From Acetobacteraceae bacterium (lineage in GTDB: Bacteria; Pseudomonadota; Alphaproteobacteria; Acetobacterales; Acetobacteraceae): 12,035 nucleotides of DNA. How positions within the stretch are numbered: position 1 is the stretch's first letter; every line of letters begins with the position of its first letter. The stretch covers positions 1-12,035 of the forward strand of contig CANJSR010000113.1 of assembly GCA_947476855.1 (NCBI GenBank). The letters run 5' to 3'. A model generated the notes under the pieces. That model was not told the origin of the DNA and made no database searches. It was given only the letters and a program-made list of their open reading frames with translations. This document shows, in pieces, positions 1 through 7,900 of this stretch. A program made the translations under genes and the position numbers.

Positions 1-365
1 CGGCGTTCCAGCAGGCCGGTATCAACAAGAACGATATCGACCACCTGATGATCTACGATGCCTTCGCGCATCTGCCGATCTATGGGCTGGAGGATCTGGG
101 GATCGTTCCGCGTGGTGAAGCCGCGGCCTTCATCGCCGGGCGCAACACGGCGCCGGGCGGATCGTTGCCGCTGAACACCAATGGCGGCGGACTGTCGTAT
201 ATGCATTCCGGCATGTACGGCATGTATGCCCTGCAGGAGAGCGTGCGGCAGATGCGCGGGACCTCTCCGGCGCAGATTCCGGGCGCCGAGGTCTCGGTCT
301 GCCACGGCGTCGGCGGGATGTTCGCGGCCTCCGGCACGATCATCTTCAGCAACCAGCAGTCCTGA
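1..365 (+). CDS. Thiolase, SCP-x type, C-terminal part (5' truncated by window edge)
   Basis: About 120 C-terminal residues of a thiolase-superfamily protein; the reading frame is open from base 3 to the TGA at 363-365, so the true start lies outside the window. Visible family marks are the IYDAF segment, NTNGGGLSYMHSG (whose His matches the catalytic His of the GH motif in thiolases), QLRG-like QMRG, and a terminal VCHGVGGMF (whose Cys matches the second catalytic Cys of the CxxGG motif). The C-terminal pattern resembles SCP-x/nonspecific-lipid-transfer-protein-type thiolases rather than classical AtoB/FadA enzymes. Such proteins cleave or form acyl-CoA thioesters in fatty acid, sterol or related side-chain catabolism, and often work with a small DUF35 OB-fold partner, which would have to lie upstream here. 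The substrate cannot be told. A hairpin follows the stop codon, so it probably ends its transcript before the dioxygenase gene. Confidence 0.85.
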   Translation, partial: AFQQAGINKNDIDHLMIYDAFAHLPIYGLEDLGIVPRGEAAAFIAGRNTAPGGSLPLNTNGGGLSYMHSGMYGMYALQESVRQMRGTSPAQIPGAEVSVCHGVGGMFAASGTIIFSNQQS

Positions 366-371
366 GTGCGT

Positions 372-406
372 TCCGTCGTGGCCGGCGTCCAGCCGGTCAC
401 GACGGA
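372..406 (+). terminator. Hairpin after thiolase gene
   Basis: Bases 372-385 and 393-406 form a 14-bp stem with one G-T wobble around a 7-nt loop, starting 7 nt after the thiolase stop. There is no real T-tract after it, so it is either a weak intrinsic terminator or an mRNA 3'-end stabiliser. The remaining gap to the dioxygenase start shows no clear sigma-70 promoter. Confidence 0.6.
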
Positions 407-487
407 TGCCTTGCGGTTTACCTACCCCCCAACCTTTGCCTAAGCTTCCCTCCAGCGCGCCCAAGCCGCGCCGGAGAGGAAACAGCC

Positions 488-1321
488 ATGACCTATCAAA
501 CGATCGAGGTACGGAAGCTCACGCCCACCATCGGCGCGGAAATCCACGGCGTCGACCTGGGCGGCCAGATCGGCAACCAGCAGTTCCAGGAAATCCATGA
601 CGCTCTCATGGACAACCTCGTGATCTTCTTCCGTGACCAGACCCTGACCGTGCCGCAGCACAAGGAGTTCGGTGCGCGCTTCGGCAAGTTGCACATCCAC
701 CCCAATGCGCCCAAGCCGATCGACGGCCACCCGGAAATCCTGGTCGTCAAGGCGGACGAGAACTCCAAGCGCGTCGCCGGAGAGGTCTGGCATTCGGACG
801 TGTCCTGCGATGCGGAACCACCGATGGGCTCGATCCTGTATATCCACCAAGTGCCGGAGAACGGTGGCGGGGACACCAGCTTCGCCAACATGTATGCCGC
901 CTATGAAACCCTGTCGGAGACGATGCGGGGGTTCCTGGAAGGCTGCACCGCGGTTCATGCCAGCCTGAAATCGGCGAACCACCAGTATCGCGACAAGACC
1001 GCCGACATGAAGTTCCCGGAATCGGAGCATCCGATCGTCCGCACCCATCCGGTCACGGGACGGAAGGCGCTGTACGTCAATCGCGGCTTCACCACCCATA
1101 TCCCGCAGCTTTCAAAGGCCGAGAGCGACGCGATGCTGGGCATGCTGTTCGATCACGCCGAACAGGCGCGGTTCCATTGCCGGTTCAAGTGGCAGCCGAA
1201 CTCGATTGCCTTCTGGGACAACCGCGCGACGATGCACCAGGCGATGTGGGACTACTATCCGCAGAAGCGCTATGGCCACCGCGTGACGGTCTGCGGCGAC
1301 GCGCCGTTCCTGCGCGCCTGA
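488..1321 (+). CDS. TauD/TfdA-family Fe(II)/2-oxoglutarate-dependent dioxygenase
   Basis: A complete 277-residue protein, the usual length for the family (about 280). It should couple 2-oxoglutarate decarboxylation to substrate hydroxylation in the cytoplasm. The metal triad is visible: H102 and D104 in EVWHSD, and H250 in WDNRATMH. R261, 11 residues after H250, fits the TauD Arg that grips the 2-oxoglutarate C5 carboxylate, and T130 in GGGDTSFAN fits its Thr partner. The N-terminal TPTIGAEIHGVDL segment is also typical. The ATG is well supported: a GGAGAGGA ribosome site at 473-480 lies 7 nt upstream. Family members act on taurine, alkyl sulfates, 2,4-D, carnitine precursors and others. No sulfonate transporter or similar gene is nearby, so the substrate is unknown and a tauD symbol is not justified. 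It faces the MFS-A gene tail to tail. Confidence 0.93.
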   Translation: MTYQTIEVRKLTPTIGAEIHGVDLGGQIGNQQFQEIHDALMDNLVIFFRDQTLTVPQHKEFGARFGKLHIHPNAPKPIDGHPEILVVKADENSKRVAGEVWHSDVSCDAEPPMGSILYIHQVPENGGGDTSFANMYAAYETLSETMRGFLEGCTAVHASLKSANHQYRDKTADMKFPESEHPIVRTHPVTGRKALYVNRGFTTHIPQLSKAESDAMLGMLFDHAEQARFHCRFKWQPNSIAFWDNRATMHQAMWDYYPQKRYGHRVTVCGDAPFLRA

Positions 1322-1329
1322 ACGATCCA

Positions 1330-1358
1330 GTCGCGGCACGGACGGCCCGTGCCGCGAC
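1330..1358. terminator. Perfect 12-bp hairpin between convergent genes
   Basis: Bases 1330-1341 and 1347-1358 are exact reverse complements around a 5-nt loop. The element fills the 44-bp gap between the stop codons of the dioxygenase (plus) and the MFS-A transporter (minus), so it can serve both transcripts. Neither side has a T-tract. Confidence 0.65.
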
Positions 1359-1365
1359 GCCGTGC

Positions 1366-2592
1366 TCAGACGGCGACGACGGCCCTCCGCTGGATCAGCC
1401 ACAGCCAGGCAACCGCCAGCGCCGAGACCAGCACCAGGAAGATCGCCCCCTGGTTCAGCGCGACCCAGCCCACCCTTTCCTGCACGAAGCCCGCCAGGAA
1501 ACTGGCCGAGGCGGTGGTGCCGAAGATCAGGAAATCGTTCAGCGCCTGCGCCTTGCCGCGCTCCGACGGGCGATAGCAGGTGGTGACCAGGGCGGTCGCG
1601 CCGATGAACAGGAAGTTCCAGCCCACCCCGTTCAGCATCAGCGCGATCCGGAAGTGCCACTCCGACATGCCGGTCAGGGCCACGATCACGCCGGCCAGCA
1701 GGATGATCGACCCCGCCGCCATCACCCGCACCAGGCCGAAGCGATTGATCAGGCCGCCGGTAAAGAACGACGGCCCGTACATCCCCATGACATGCATGAA
1801 GATCACCGTCGGCGGCTCGGTTGGCGGCAGGCCGCAGCCCACGATGGCCAAGGGCGATGAACTCATGAGGAACATCATCGTCGCCCAGGACGCGACCCCG
1901 GCGATCACCGCGGCGGCGTAGCGCGGCTGGCGCGCGATTTCGAGCAAGGAGCGCTTCGGCCCCTCCGCCTGTTCCGCCTGCGCCGACTGTCGCATCGGGG
2001 GGAAACGGACGAAGCCCATGCCGATGAAAACCACCGCATGCAGAACGACCATCGCCGCATAGGTGCCCAGATACAGCGGCATCATCGAATCGAAGGTCCC
2101 GCGAACCAGCAGCGGTCCCAGGATGCCCGCCACCACGCCCCCCGCCGTCACCCAGGAGATCGCGCGGGCGCGGTAGCTGAACGGGACAAGCTCCACCGCA
2201 GCGAAGCGATACATCTGCAGGTTCGCGACGGCATAGCCCAGCAGCAATCCGCCGAGACACATGAGGATGAAGTTCGAGAAATAGAGCCCGATGCCGCAGC
2301 AGGCCGCCCCCGCCATGCCGAACAGGGAGCCGACGCGGAACCCGCCGCCCCGGCCCACCCGCATCATCAGCGCCGCCGCCGGAAACACGCCAAGCATGAC
2401 GCCGACGTGCTGGAGGGTGGCAGGAAGCGTGGCGAAGTCGCGGTAGGGAAAGAAGGTGATGACGGACAGCGCGGTCACGCTCAGCATCATCACGTTGCCG
2501 GCCTGGCCCATGGACTGGCAGCAGGTCAGGAGAAACAGATTTCTCCCCATGGCGGCTGTCAGGCGGGATTCATCTTGTGTCGAGGCGTTCAT
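1366..2592 (-). CDS. MFS transporter (MFS-A)
   Basis: A 408-residue inner-membrane protein of the major facilitator superfamily, with hydrophobic segments spread over the whole length as expected for about 12 helices. An A-motif-like loop, MRVGRGGGFRVGSL, lies at residues 77-90. A hydrophilic central loop is at about 197-222, and a second A-like loop, GGLINRFGLVRVM, at 279-291. The loop YRPSERGKAQALNDF (340-354) is strongly conserved in its paralogue at 3529-4737. The substrate cannot be read from sequence. An in-frame GTG at 2610 could add six residues, but the ATG at 2592 is preferred because it leaves an N-terminus like that of the paralogue, whose shared core starts at M-x-RNL. It is the last gene of the minus-strand group, 52 nt after ppk2, with a hairpin in between. 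No strong ribosome site is seen at either start. Confidence 0.88.
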   Translation of the reverse strand: MNASTQDESRLTAAMGRNLFLLTCCQSMGQAGNVMMLSVTALSVITFFPYRDFATLPATLQHVGVMLGVFPAAALMMRVGRGGGFRVGSLFGMAGAACCGIGLYFSNFILMCLGGLLLGYAVANLQMYRFAAVELVPFSYRARAISWVTAGGVVAGILGPLLVRGTFDSMMPLYLGTYAAMVVLHAVVFIGMGFVRFPPMRQSAQAEQAEGPKRSLLEIARQPRYAAAVIAGVASWATMMFLMSSSPLAIVGCGLPPTEPPTVIFMHVMGMYGPSFFTGGLINRFGLVRVMAAGSIILLAGVIVALTGMSEWHFRIALMLNGVGWNFLFIGATALVTTCYRPSERGKAQALNDFLIFGTTASASFLAGFVQERVGWVALNQGAIFLVLVSALAVAWLWLIQRRAVVAV

Positions 2593-2611
2593 TGGAAGGG
2601 CATAACCCACA

Positions 2612-2637
2612 CGCCGCCGATGGCCAAGTCGGCGGCG
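2612..2637 (-). terminator. Hairpin between ppk2 and MFS-A
   Basis: Bases 2612-2620 and 2629-2637 form a perfect 9-bp GC-rich stem with an 8-nt loop, starting 7 nt after the ppk2 stop in transcription order. It has no T-tract. It may end or attenuate the ppk2 transcript before MFS-A, or protect the ppk2 mRNA. Confidence 0.5.
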
Positions 2638-2644
2638 CCGGTGG

Positions 2645-3436
2645 TCAGGGTGCGATCATGCCGTTCTGAACGTAGATCTCCTGGTATTCGAAGATGATGT
2701 CGGGGTTGGTCGCCAGCAGGCTTTCGTCCTTGTCGCTGTAGTGGACGCGCGCCAGCAGGTCGCGGATCAGGTTGATGCGTGCCTGGCGCTTGTTGTCCGC
2801 TCGCACGACAGTCCAGGGCGTCACCGGATTGTGCGTCCGCGCCAGCATCTGGTTCCGGGCCACGCTGTACGCCTCCCAGTGCTTCACGGCCTGGGCGTCG
2901 ATCGGGCTGATCTTCCATTGCTTCAGCGGATCGGTCCGGCGCGCCTTCAGCCGCTTCTTCTGCTCGTCCATGCTGATGTCCAGGTAGTACTTCAGCACCT
3001 TCATGCCCGAGCGCACCAGCATGTGCTCGAACTCCAGCACGGTTTCCATGAAGGATTCGTATTCCGTATCCGTGCAGAACCCCATCACGTGCTCGACACC
3101 CGCGCGGTTGTACCAACTGCGGTTGAACAGCACGAATTCCTGTGCGGTCGGCAGGTAAGGGACGAAGCGCTGGAAATACCAGGCGCCGAGGTCCCGATCC
3201 GACGGCTTGCCCAGCGCGACCACCCGCGTCTCCCGCGGGCTGAGGTGCTGCACGATCCGCTTGATGACGCCATCCTTGCCGGCCGTGTCGCGGCCTTCGA
3301 TGATGACGAGGATCTTGTCCTCGCACTGGATGAAATGGCGTTGCAGCTTGACCAGTTCGACCTGCAGGTCATGCAGGGCGGTCTTGTATTCCTCCCGCCC
3401 CATGGAGGGAACTTCGGACGCCTTGTCCTTGCTCAT
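2645..3436 (-). CDS. ppk2: Polyphosphate kinase 2 (single-domain PPK2)
   Basis: A 263-residue cytoplasmic P-loop kinase of the PPK2 family, which transfers phosphate between polyphosphate and nucleoside diphosphates; single-domain class I enzymes usually make ATP or GTP from ADP or GDP. Visible motifs are Walker A GRDTAGKDG (residues 48-56), the RVVALGKPSDRDLGAWYFQRF segment (split here for length: RVVALGKP at 71-78, GAWYFQR at 84-90), Walker B region FVLFNRSWYNRAGVE (101-115), VMGFC (117-121), a lid-like helix with KKRLKARRTDPLKQWK, and the C-terminal WTVVRADNKRQARIN. Length and motif order are normal and the domain is complete. Position 105 is Asn where class I members such as S. meliloti SMc02148 have Asp, as I recall them. 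The ATG at 3436 has no strong ribosome site; a second ATG 11 codons in is possible but would trim part of the conserved N-terminal helix. It sits between two paralogous MFS genes on the same strand. Confidence 0.93.
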   Translation of the reverse strand: MSKDKASEVPSMGREEYKTALHDLQVELVKLQRHFIQCEDKILVIIEGRDTAGKDGVIKRIVQHLSPRETRVVALGKPSDRDLGAWYFQRFVPYLPTAQEFVLFNRSWYNRAGVEHVMGFCTDTEYESFMETVLEFEHMLVRSGMKVLKYYLDISMDEQKKRLKARRTDPLKQWKISPIDAQAVKHWEAYSVARNQMLARTHNPVTPWTVVRADNKRQARINLIRDLLARVHYSDKDESLLATNPDIIFEYQEIYVQNGMIAP

Positions 3437-3485
3437 GGTCCGTACACCGAGGCGTCACCGACGGGATTGGTCATCATGGCATTCA

Positions 3486-3518
3486 CTCCGCGTGGCGCGA
3501 TGGTTCGCGCCCGCGGAG
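3486..3518 (-). terminator. Bulged 14-bp hairpin between MFS-B and ppk2
   Basis: Bases 3486-3492 pair with 3512-3518 and bases 3494-3500 pair with 3505-3511, around a 4-nt loop, with a single unpaired T at 3493. It lies 10 nt after the MFS-B stop and about 50 nt before the ppk2 start. There is no T-tract on the minus strand, so partial termination or processing is as likely as full termination. Confidence 0.55.
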
Positions 3519-3528
3519 CATACCATAG

Positions 3529-4737
3529 TCAGGCCAGCGCCTCCCGCGGCTTCTGGAAGCGCAGCCACAGCACGGCGACCAACGCCACCGCGAGCAGGGT
3601 CAGGGAGAACCAGTTCAACGCGAACCAGCCCATCCGCTCCTGCAACACGCCGGCGAAGAAGCTGGACGTGGCAGTGGTGCCGAAGACCAGGAAGTCGTTC
3701 ATCGCCTGGGTCTTGCCGCGCTCGGACGGGCGGTAGGTGGTCGATACCAGGGTCGTCGCGCCGACGAACAGGAAGTTCCAGCCGACCCCATTCACCGTCA
3801 GGGCGATGCGGAAATGCCAGTCGGTCATGCCCGACAGGCCGGCTGCGACCCCGGTCAGCAGAAGGGCGATGCCCACCAGCATGATCGTCGTGACGCCGAA
3901 CCGCTGGATCAGGTTGCCGGTGAAGAAGGACGGCACGAACATCCCCATCACGTGCAGGAAGATTACCCAATGCGCCTCGGTATGCGGCAACCCGCAGCCG
4001 ACGATCGCCAGGGGGGATGCGCTCATGAGGAAGGACATCGTCCCATAGGCGATCATGCCGGCGATCGCGGCGACACAGAACCGCGGCTGCATGGCGATCA
4101 CCCAGAGCGGCCGAGCGGTCGGGTCGGAAGAGCCGGTGGCGGGCGTGGTGGGGATGGGAGGCGGGAAGCGGATGAAGGCCAGGATCGTGAAGACGATCAT
4201 GTGCAGCACGACCATGGCCCCATAGGTCCCCAGATACAGCGGCACCCACTGATCATGCGTCCACCGCGCCAGGCTCGGCCCCAGCACGCCGGCGACGACT
4301 CCGCCCGACGTGACCCAGGAGATCGCCTTGGCGCGCATGTCCAGCGGTGCGAGTTCGACCGCCGCGAAACGGTACATCTGGAGGTTGGCGGTGGAGTAGC
4401 CCAGGATCAGCCCGCCCAGGCACATCAGCGGAAAATTGGCGTCGTAAAGGCCGAAGCCGCTGCACGCGGCGCCGATCATCCCCATGACCGAGCCCGCCTG
4501 GAACCCCAACCGCCGTCCGAAATGCTGCATCAGCAGGGACGCCGGGAAGACCGAGAGCATGATCCCCAGATGCCGCATCGTGATCGGTAGGGTCGCGAGT
4601 TCGCGGTCATGCATGAAGGTCACGACGGACAGGGCCGTGGCCGTAAACATCATCGTATTGGATGCCTGGCCCACGGCCTGACAGCACGCCAACAGCAAAA
4701 GATTTCTCTTCATATGCGCCGGCACGGCCGTTTCCAT
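3529..4737 (-). CDS. MFS transporter (MFS-B), paralogue of MFS-A
   Basis: A 402-residue major facilitator superfamily protein of the inner membrane, about 12 helices by hydrophobicity, with an A-motif-like loop QHFGRRLGFQAGS (71-83) and a central hydrophilic loop at about 190-212. It is clearly homologous to MFS-A along the entire length. Over the segment starting MCLGGLILGY (105 onward) I count about 41 of 52 identical residues, and over NGVGWNFLF to QERMGW (316-371) about 43 of 56. Substrate unknown. The frame stays open 44 codons upstream to 4869, but that extension translates a REP-like palindrome (GSSPPMTD-type peptide), so the ATG at 4737 is chosen; GGTGG lies about 9 nt before it. It is the first gene of the group reading into ppk2 and MFS-A. 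Alternative annotation: none credible beyond MFS. Confidence 0.9.
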   Translation of the reverse strand: METAVPAHMKRNLLLLACCQAVGQASNTMMFTATALSVVTFMHDRELATLPITMRHLGIMLSVFPASLLMQHFGRRLGFQAGSVMGMIGAACSGFGLYDANFPLMCLGGLILGYSTANLQMYRFAAVELAPLDMRAKAISWVTSGGVVAGVLGPSLARWTHDQWVPLYLGTYGAMVVLHMIVFTILAFIRFPPPIPTTPATGSSDPTARPLWVIAMQPRFCVAAIAGMIAYGTMSFLMSASPLAIVGCGLPHTEAHWVIFLHVMGMFVPSFFTGNLIQRFGVTTIMLVGIALLLTGVAAGLSGMTDWHFRIALTVNGVGWNFLFVGATTLVSTTYRPSERGKTQAMNDFLVFGTTATSSFFAGVLQERMGWFALNWFSLTLLAVALVAVLWLRFQKPREALA

Positions 4738-4822
4738 TGTGTCGTTCCACCCATTTAGGGCGATCTTTACCGGGCGGGGGCGTGTCGGCAAGAGGCTCGG
4801 GGATGACGAGCCGAGCGTTCGC

Positions 4823-4871
4823 GCTTGGCAGCTGTCCGTCATGGGCGGGCTTGACCCGCCCATCGCCAAGC
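4823..4871. repeat. REP-like palindrome upstream of MFS-B
   Basis: An inner 9-bp perfect stem (4841-4849 with 4855-4863, loop CTTGA) is framed by an outer 7-bp stem (4823-4829 with 4865-4871). The CGTCAT lead-in at 4837 and the CTTG loop resemble the dispersed palindromes common in alphaproteobacterial intergenic DNA, and match the layout of the larger element at 9803-9879. It would lie in the 5' leader of MFS-B. Confidence 0.65.
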
Positions 4872-4875
4872 ACGC

Positions 4876-4910
4876 AATTGTTTGGAATCATACGAAAATA
4901 CAATCAACGG
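4876..4910 (-). promoter_or_regulatory. AT-rich patch, weak promoter candidate for MFS-B
   Basis: This is one of few AT-rich patches in the window. On the minus strand it contains TATGAT (4892-4887), five of six matches to a sigma-70 -10 box, but no convincing -35 box at 16-18 nt. If used, the leader of MFS-B would be about 145 nt and would contain the REP-like hairpin. The rest of the 4738-4988 gap shows nothing further except a weak 6-bp inverted repeat near 4923-4943. Confidence 0.25.
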
Positions 4911-4988
4911 AGTCCCCGGCGATGGCCGAGTCCAGCCCGGCCAGGACGGAGGCGCCGCCGCAGAGTCGAATGCGATCGACCTGGGAGG

Positions 4989-7900
4989 CTAACCGGCCAC
5001 CGCCTCCCCCACGGAAGCCATCGTCCACACCCTGGCCCCCACCTGCCGCCTAGCCAGCGCGGCGATGTGGTCATGGTGCGTGAAAAGTATGACCTGCGTC
5101 GTCCGCCCCAGCTCCGCCAGCAGCTCCAGCGCGGCGGCGGCGCGCGTGTCGTCGAAATTCACCAGCAGATCGTCGGCGATGAACGGCAGCGGCTCGGATT
5201 GTTCGGCGTGCGCACCGATCGCCGCAACCCGCAGGGCCAGGAACAACTGGTCGCGAGTCCCCTCGCTCAGCGCTTCCACCGGGCATTCCACATCGGAGTC
5301 CCGGATCGCCATCAGAACGGCCTTGCCCGCCGGGTCCTCATCCACGATCAGCCGCCGGTACCGCCCGCCGGTCAGGTGCGCGAAATGTGCCCCGGCGGCG
5401 CGCAGCATCGGCCCCTGCTGTTCCTTCCGGAATCGTTCCACCCCCGCGCGCAGCAGCACCCGTGCGACATGCAGCCTGGCGTAGCGTTCCGCGGCGGCCC
5501 GCGCATCGGCCAGGGCGTTCGCGGCCTCCTGCGCCATCGTCGCGGCATCCCTGCCCTCCCGCATCGCGCTCAACGCGGCGGCGGCACGCGTGCGCTGGGC
5601 GCTGAGGTCCTCCCGCTGGCCACCGAGGGTTTGCAGTTCGGCATCAACCTCGGTCAGGCGGCCGACTACGGCGTCGGGGTCGATCCCGGCGGCTTCGGCC
5701 CGCAACGCCGCCTCTGCCAGGCCATCGCCCTGGGCCGGCAAGGCCTGTTCCAGCTTCAGTATCTCCTGGGCCAGGGCATCGCGGCGGCGGGACCGCTCGA
5801 TCGCCAGCCGCAGGCCCGGATCGTCGGCAACCCCGGCCAGCAGGCGCAGCGCCTGAAGCCCCTGCTCCGCCTCCGTCCGCCGCTGCGCCGCCTGGGCCTG
5901 TTCGGCCGCGTGCGCCGCGATGCGGAGCGTCAGGTCCTTCGCATCCGCCGCCGCCTTGCGCGCCTCGGCCAGCCGCCGGACCAGGCGCGCCGCGAGGATC
6001 GGGGCGGGCTCATCCGTCTCCGCCTCGCTTGTCTTCGCCTGGGCGGCACGGACATCGGCGGCGAAGGCGGCGATGCTGTCGGTCATGCTGGCGATGCGGC
6101 CTTCATCCTCCCGCCAGAGGGGCACGGTCTCAGCGATCCGCGCCCAGGCGGCCGAGGCGGCTTCGGCGGCCTCGATCCCCACGTCGCCAGGCAGGCCGAG
6201 CGGCGCGATGGCGGGAACCCAGTCGCGCCGCCAGGCGTCCAGGGCGGCTTCGGCGTCCAGCGCGGCCTGACGCAGATCGGGCAACCGCGCCTCGGCGTCC
6301 GCGAGGGCCTTGCGGCGGGCGCGGTGCTCCTCGGCCCGGGCTTCGGCCGCGGCACAGGCGGTTTCGGCGCGCAGCAACAGGGCGGTCAGCGACTCCCGCG
6401 CCAGATCCATCCCCGCCTCCAACGCGCCGGCCAGCAGGGCATGCGCGCGGGCAAAGCGTTCGGCCAGCCCGTCGCGGGTGGCGCGGGCGGCCGCCGCCGT
6501 ATCGGCCAGGCGGAGCACATCGTCCCGATTGCGCCGCCATTCGCTCATCGCCGCGGGGGGCAGCGGTGTCAGACCGGTCGGAGCCCACAGCGCCCGCCAC
6601 GCCGCCTGGGTCCGTTCAACCGCGGCTTCGGCCAGCGCCAGCCCCGCACGGGCCGCGACAAGCCGCCCCCCCAGCACCTCCAGCCGCCCCGTCGCCGCCA
6701 CCACATCCGCAACCCTTTGCGCCTCATCCGCTCGGCGGTCCGACAGGCGGTCGGCTTCGTCACGCAGGGCCTCGAACGCGTCGGGCAGGGAGCCGTCGGG
6801 GGGATCGTCGTCAACGGATGGAGGCGGGCCACCGTCCAGAACTCGCCGGACCAGCCGCCAAACGCGATCTCGCCGCAACCGCGCGGCATCGACGACCGGA
6901 CGGGTGGGCACCGTCTCTCCCCCTGTCAGCGCGGCGAGGCTGTCGGTCTGTTCGGCGATCTCGGCTTCCAGCCCGGCGACGCCGTCGCGCGCCTGGGTCA
7001 GGGCGAGACCCGCCTTGTCCAACGCGGCGGCCGCCGCCTCGGCTTCGGAGGGCAAGGGCAACGGGCAGGCGATCAGGCCGGCCAGGTCGCCGGACCACAG
7101 CGGCAGCGCATCCAGCGCGGCCCGGACAGCGGCTTCGGCGGATGCGAGCGCGAGACCGGCGCGGGAGAGGTCCGCCTCCAAGGGTCCCTCGCCACGCACG
7201 GCATCGATCGTCCGGCGCAGCAGAGCGGGCGAAGCTGGCTCCGGTTCGGCGGCCAGGGCCTGCTCCGCCTGATCCCGACGGCGTTCGCCAGCGGATCGTT
7301 CCCGGGCAGCGGCGTTCGACGCAGTCGCGCGGGCGGCGTGCTGGCTGATCAATCGCGCCACGACCCGGCGGGCGGCCGCGGTGGGTAAGGCGTCGCGCGC
7401 GGCCTCGGGCGCGAGGGAGAGGCCGAGGTCCCCGATCGCCTCCATCACCGAGGCCCGCAACGCGGCGGCGCTGGCCTGCCGGTCCGGCAGGTCGGTCATC
7501 GCCTGCCGCACGATCCCGCGCCGGCCTTCCAGAGCGTCGATCACGTCCTGCGCCGCCAGGGCAACATCATCCAACGGCAGGGCGGCGCGTTCGGCGGTCA
7601 GGCGGGCGGCGACGATCCCCTCCCGGTCCGCATCCCGTTCGGCGTCGGCGTGGACCTTGACCAGTTCCGCGAAGCGGGCTTCGGCGTCGGTGGGCAGATG
7701 CGGGGCGTCGGCGAGGTCCGCGTGTTCCTGGCGCCGTTCCGTCAGTTCCGCGAGCAGCGGCCTCACGCGGCGGACGCGTTGCAGGCGGTTGGCTTCCTCG
7801 GCCAGGGCGCGATAGCGGTTCTGCACCTCGGCCAGGGTGGACTCCGCTCGGTCATGTTCAGCCGAGGCGTCCTTCCAGGCCTGCGGGGCGACGGCGCGTT

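Noticed and set aside
2741..3736. A 331-codon plus-strand frame opposite ppk2 and the end of MFS-B
   Set aside because: Codon-aligned shadow of ppk2, rich in His/Arg, with no family resemblance.
4738..4869. 44-codon N-terminal extension of MFS-B
   Set aside because: It translates the REP-like palindrome region and has no counterpart in the paralogous MFS-A; a ribosome site supports 4737.
4662..7388. A 908-codon open frame on the plus strand opposite the YhaN-family gene
   Set aside because: Its codons lie exactly opposite those of the ATPase, so its stops would need TTA, CTA or TCA codons in the sense gene, which are rare at this GC content. The translation is Arg/Pro/Gly-rich and resembles no family; the sense protein has all ATPase motifs.
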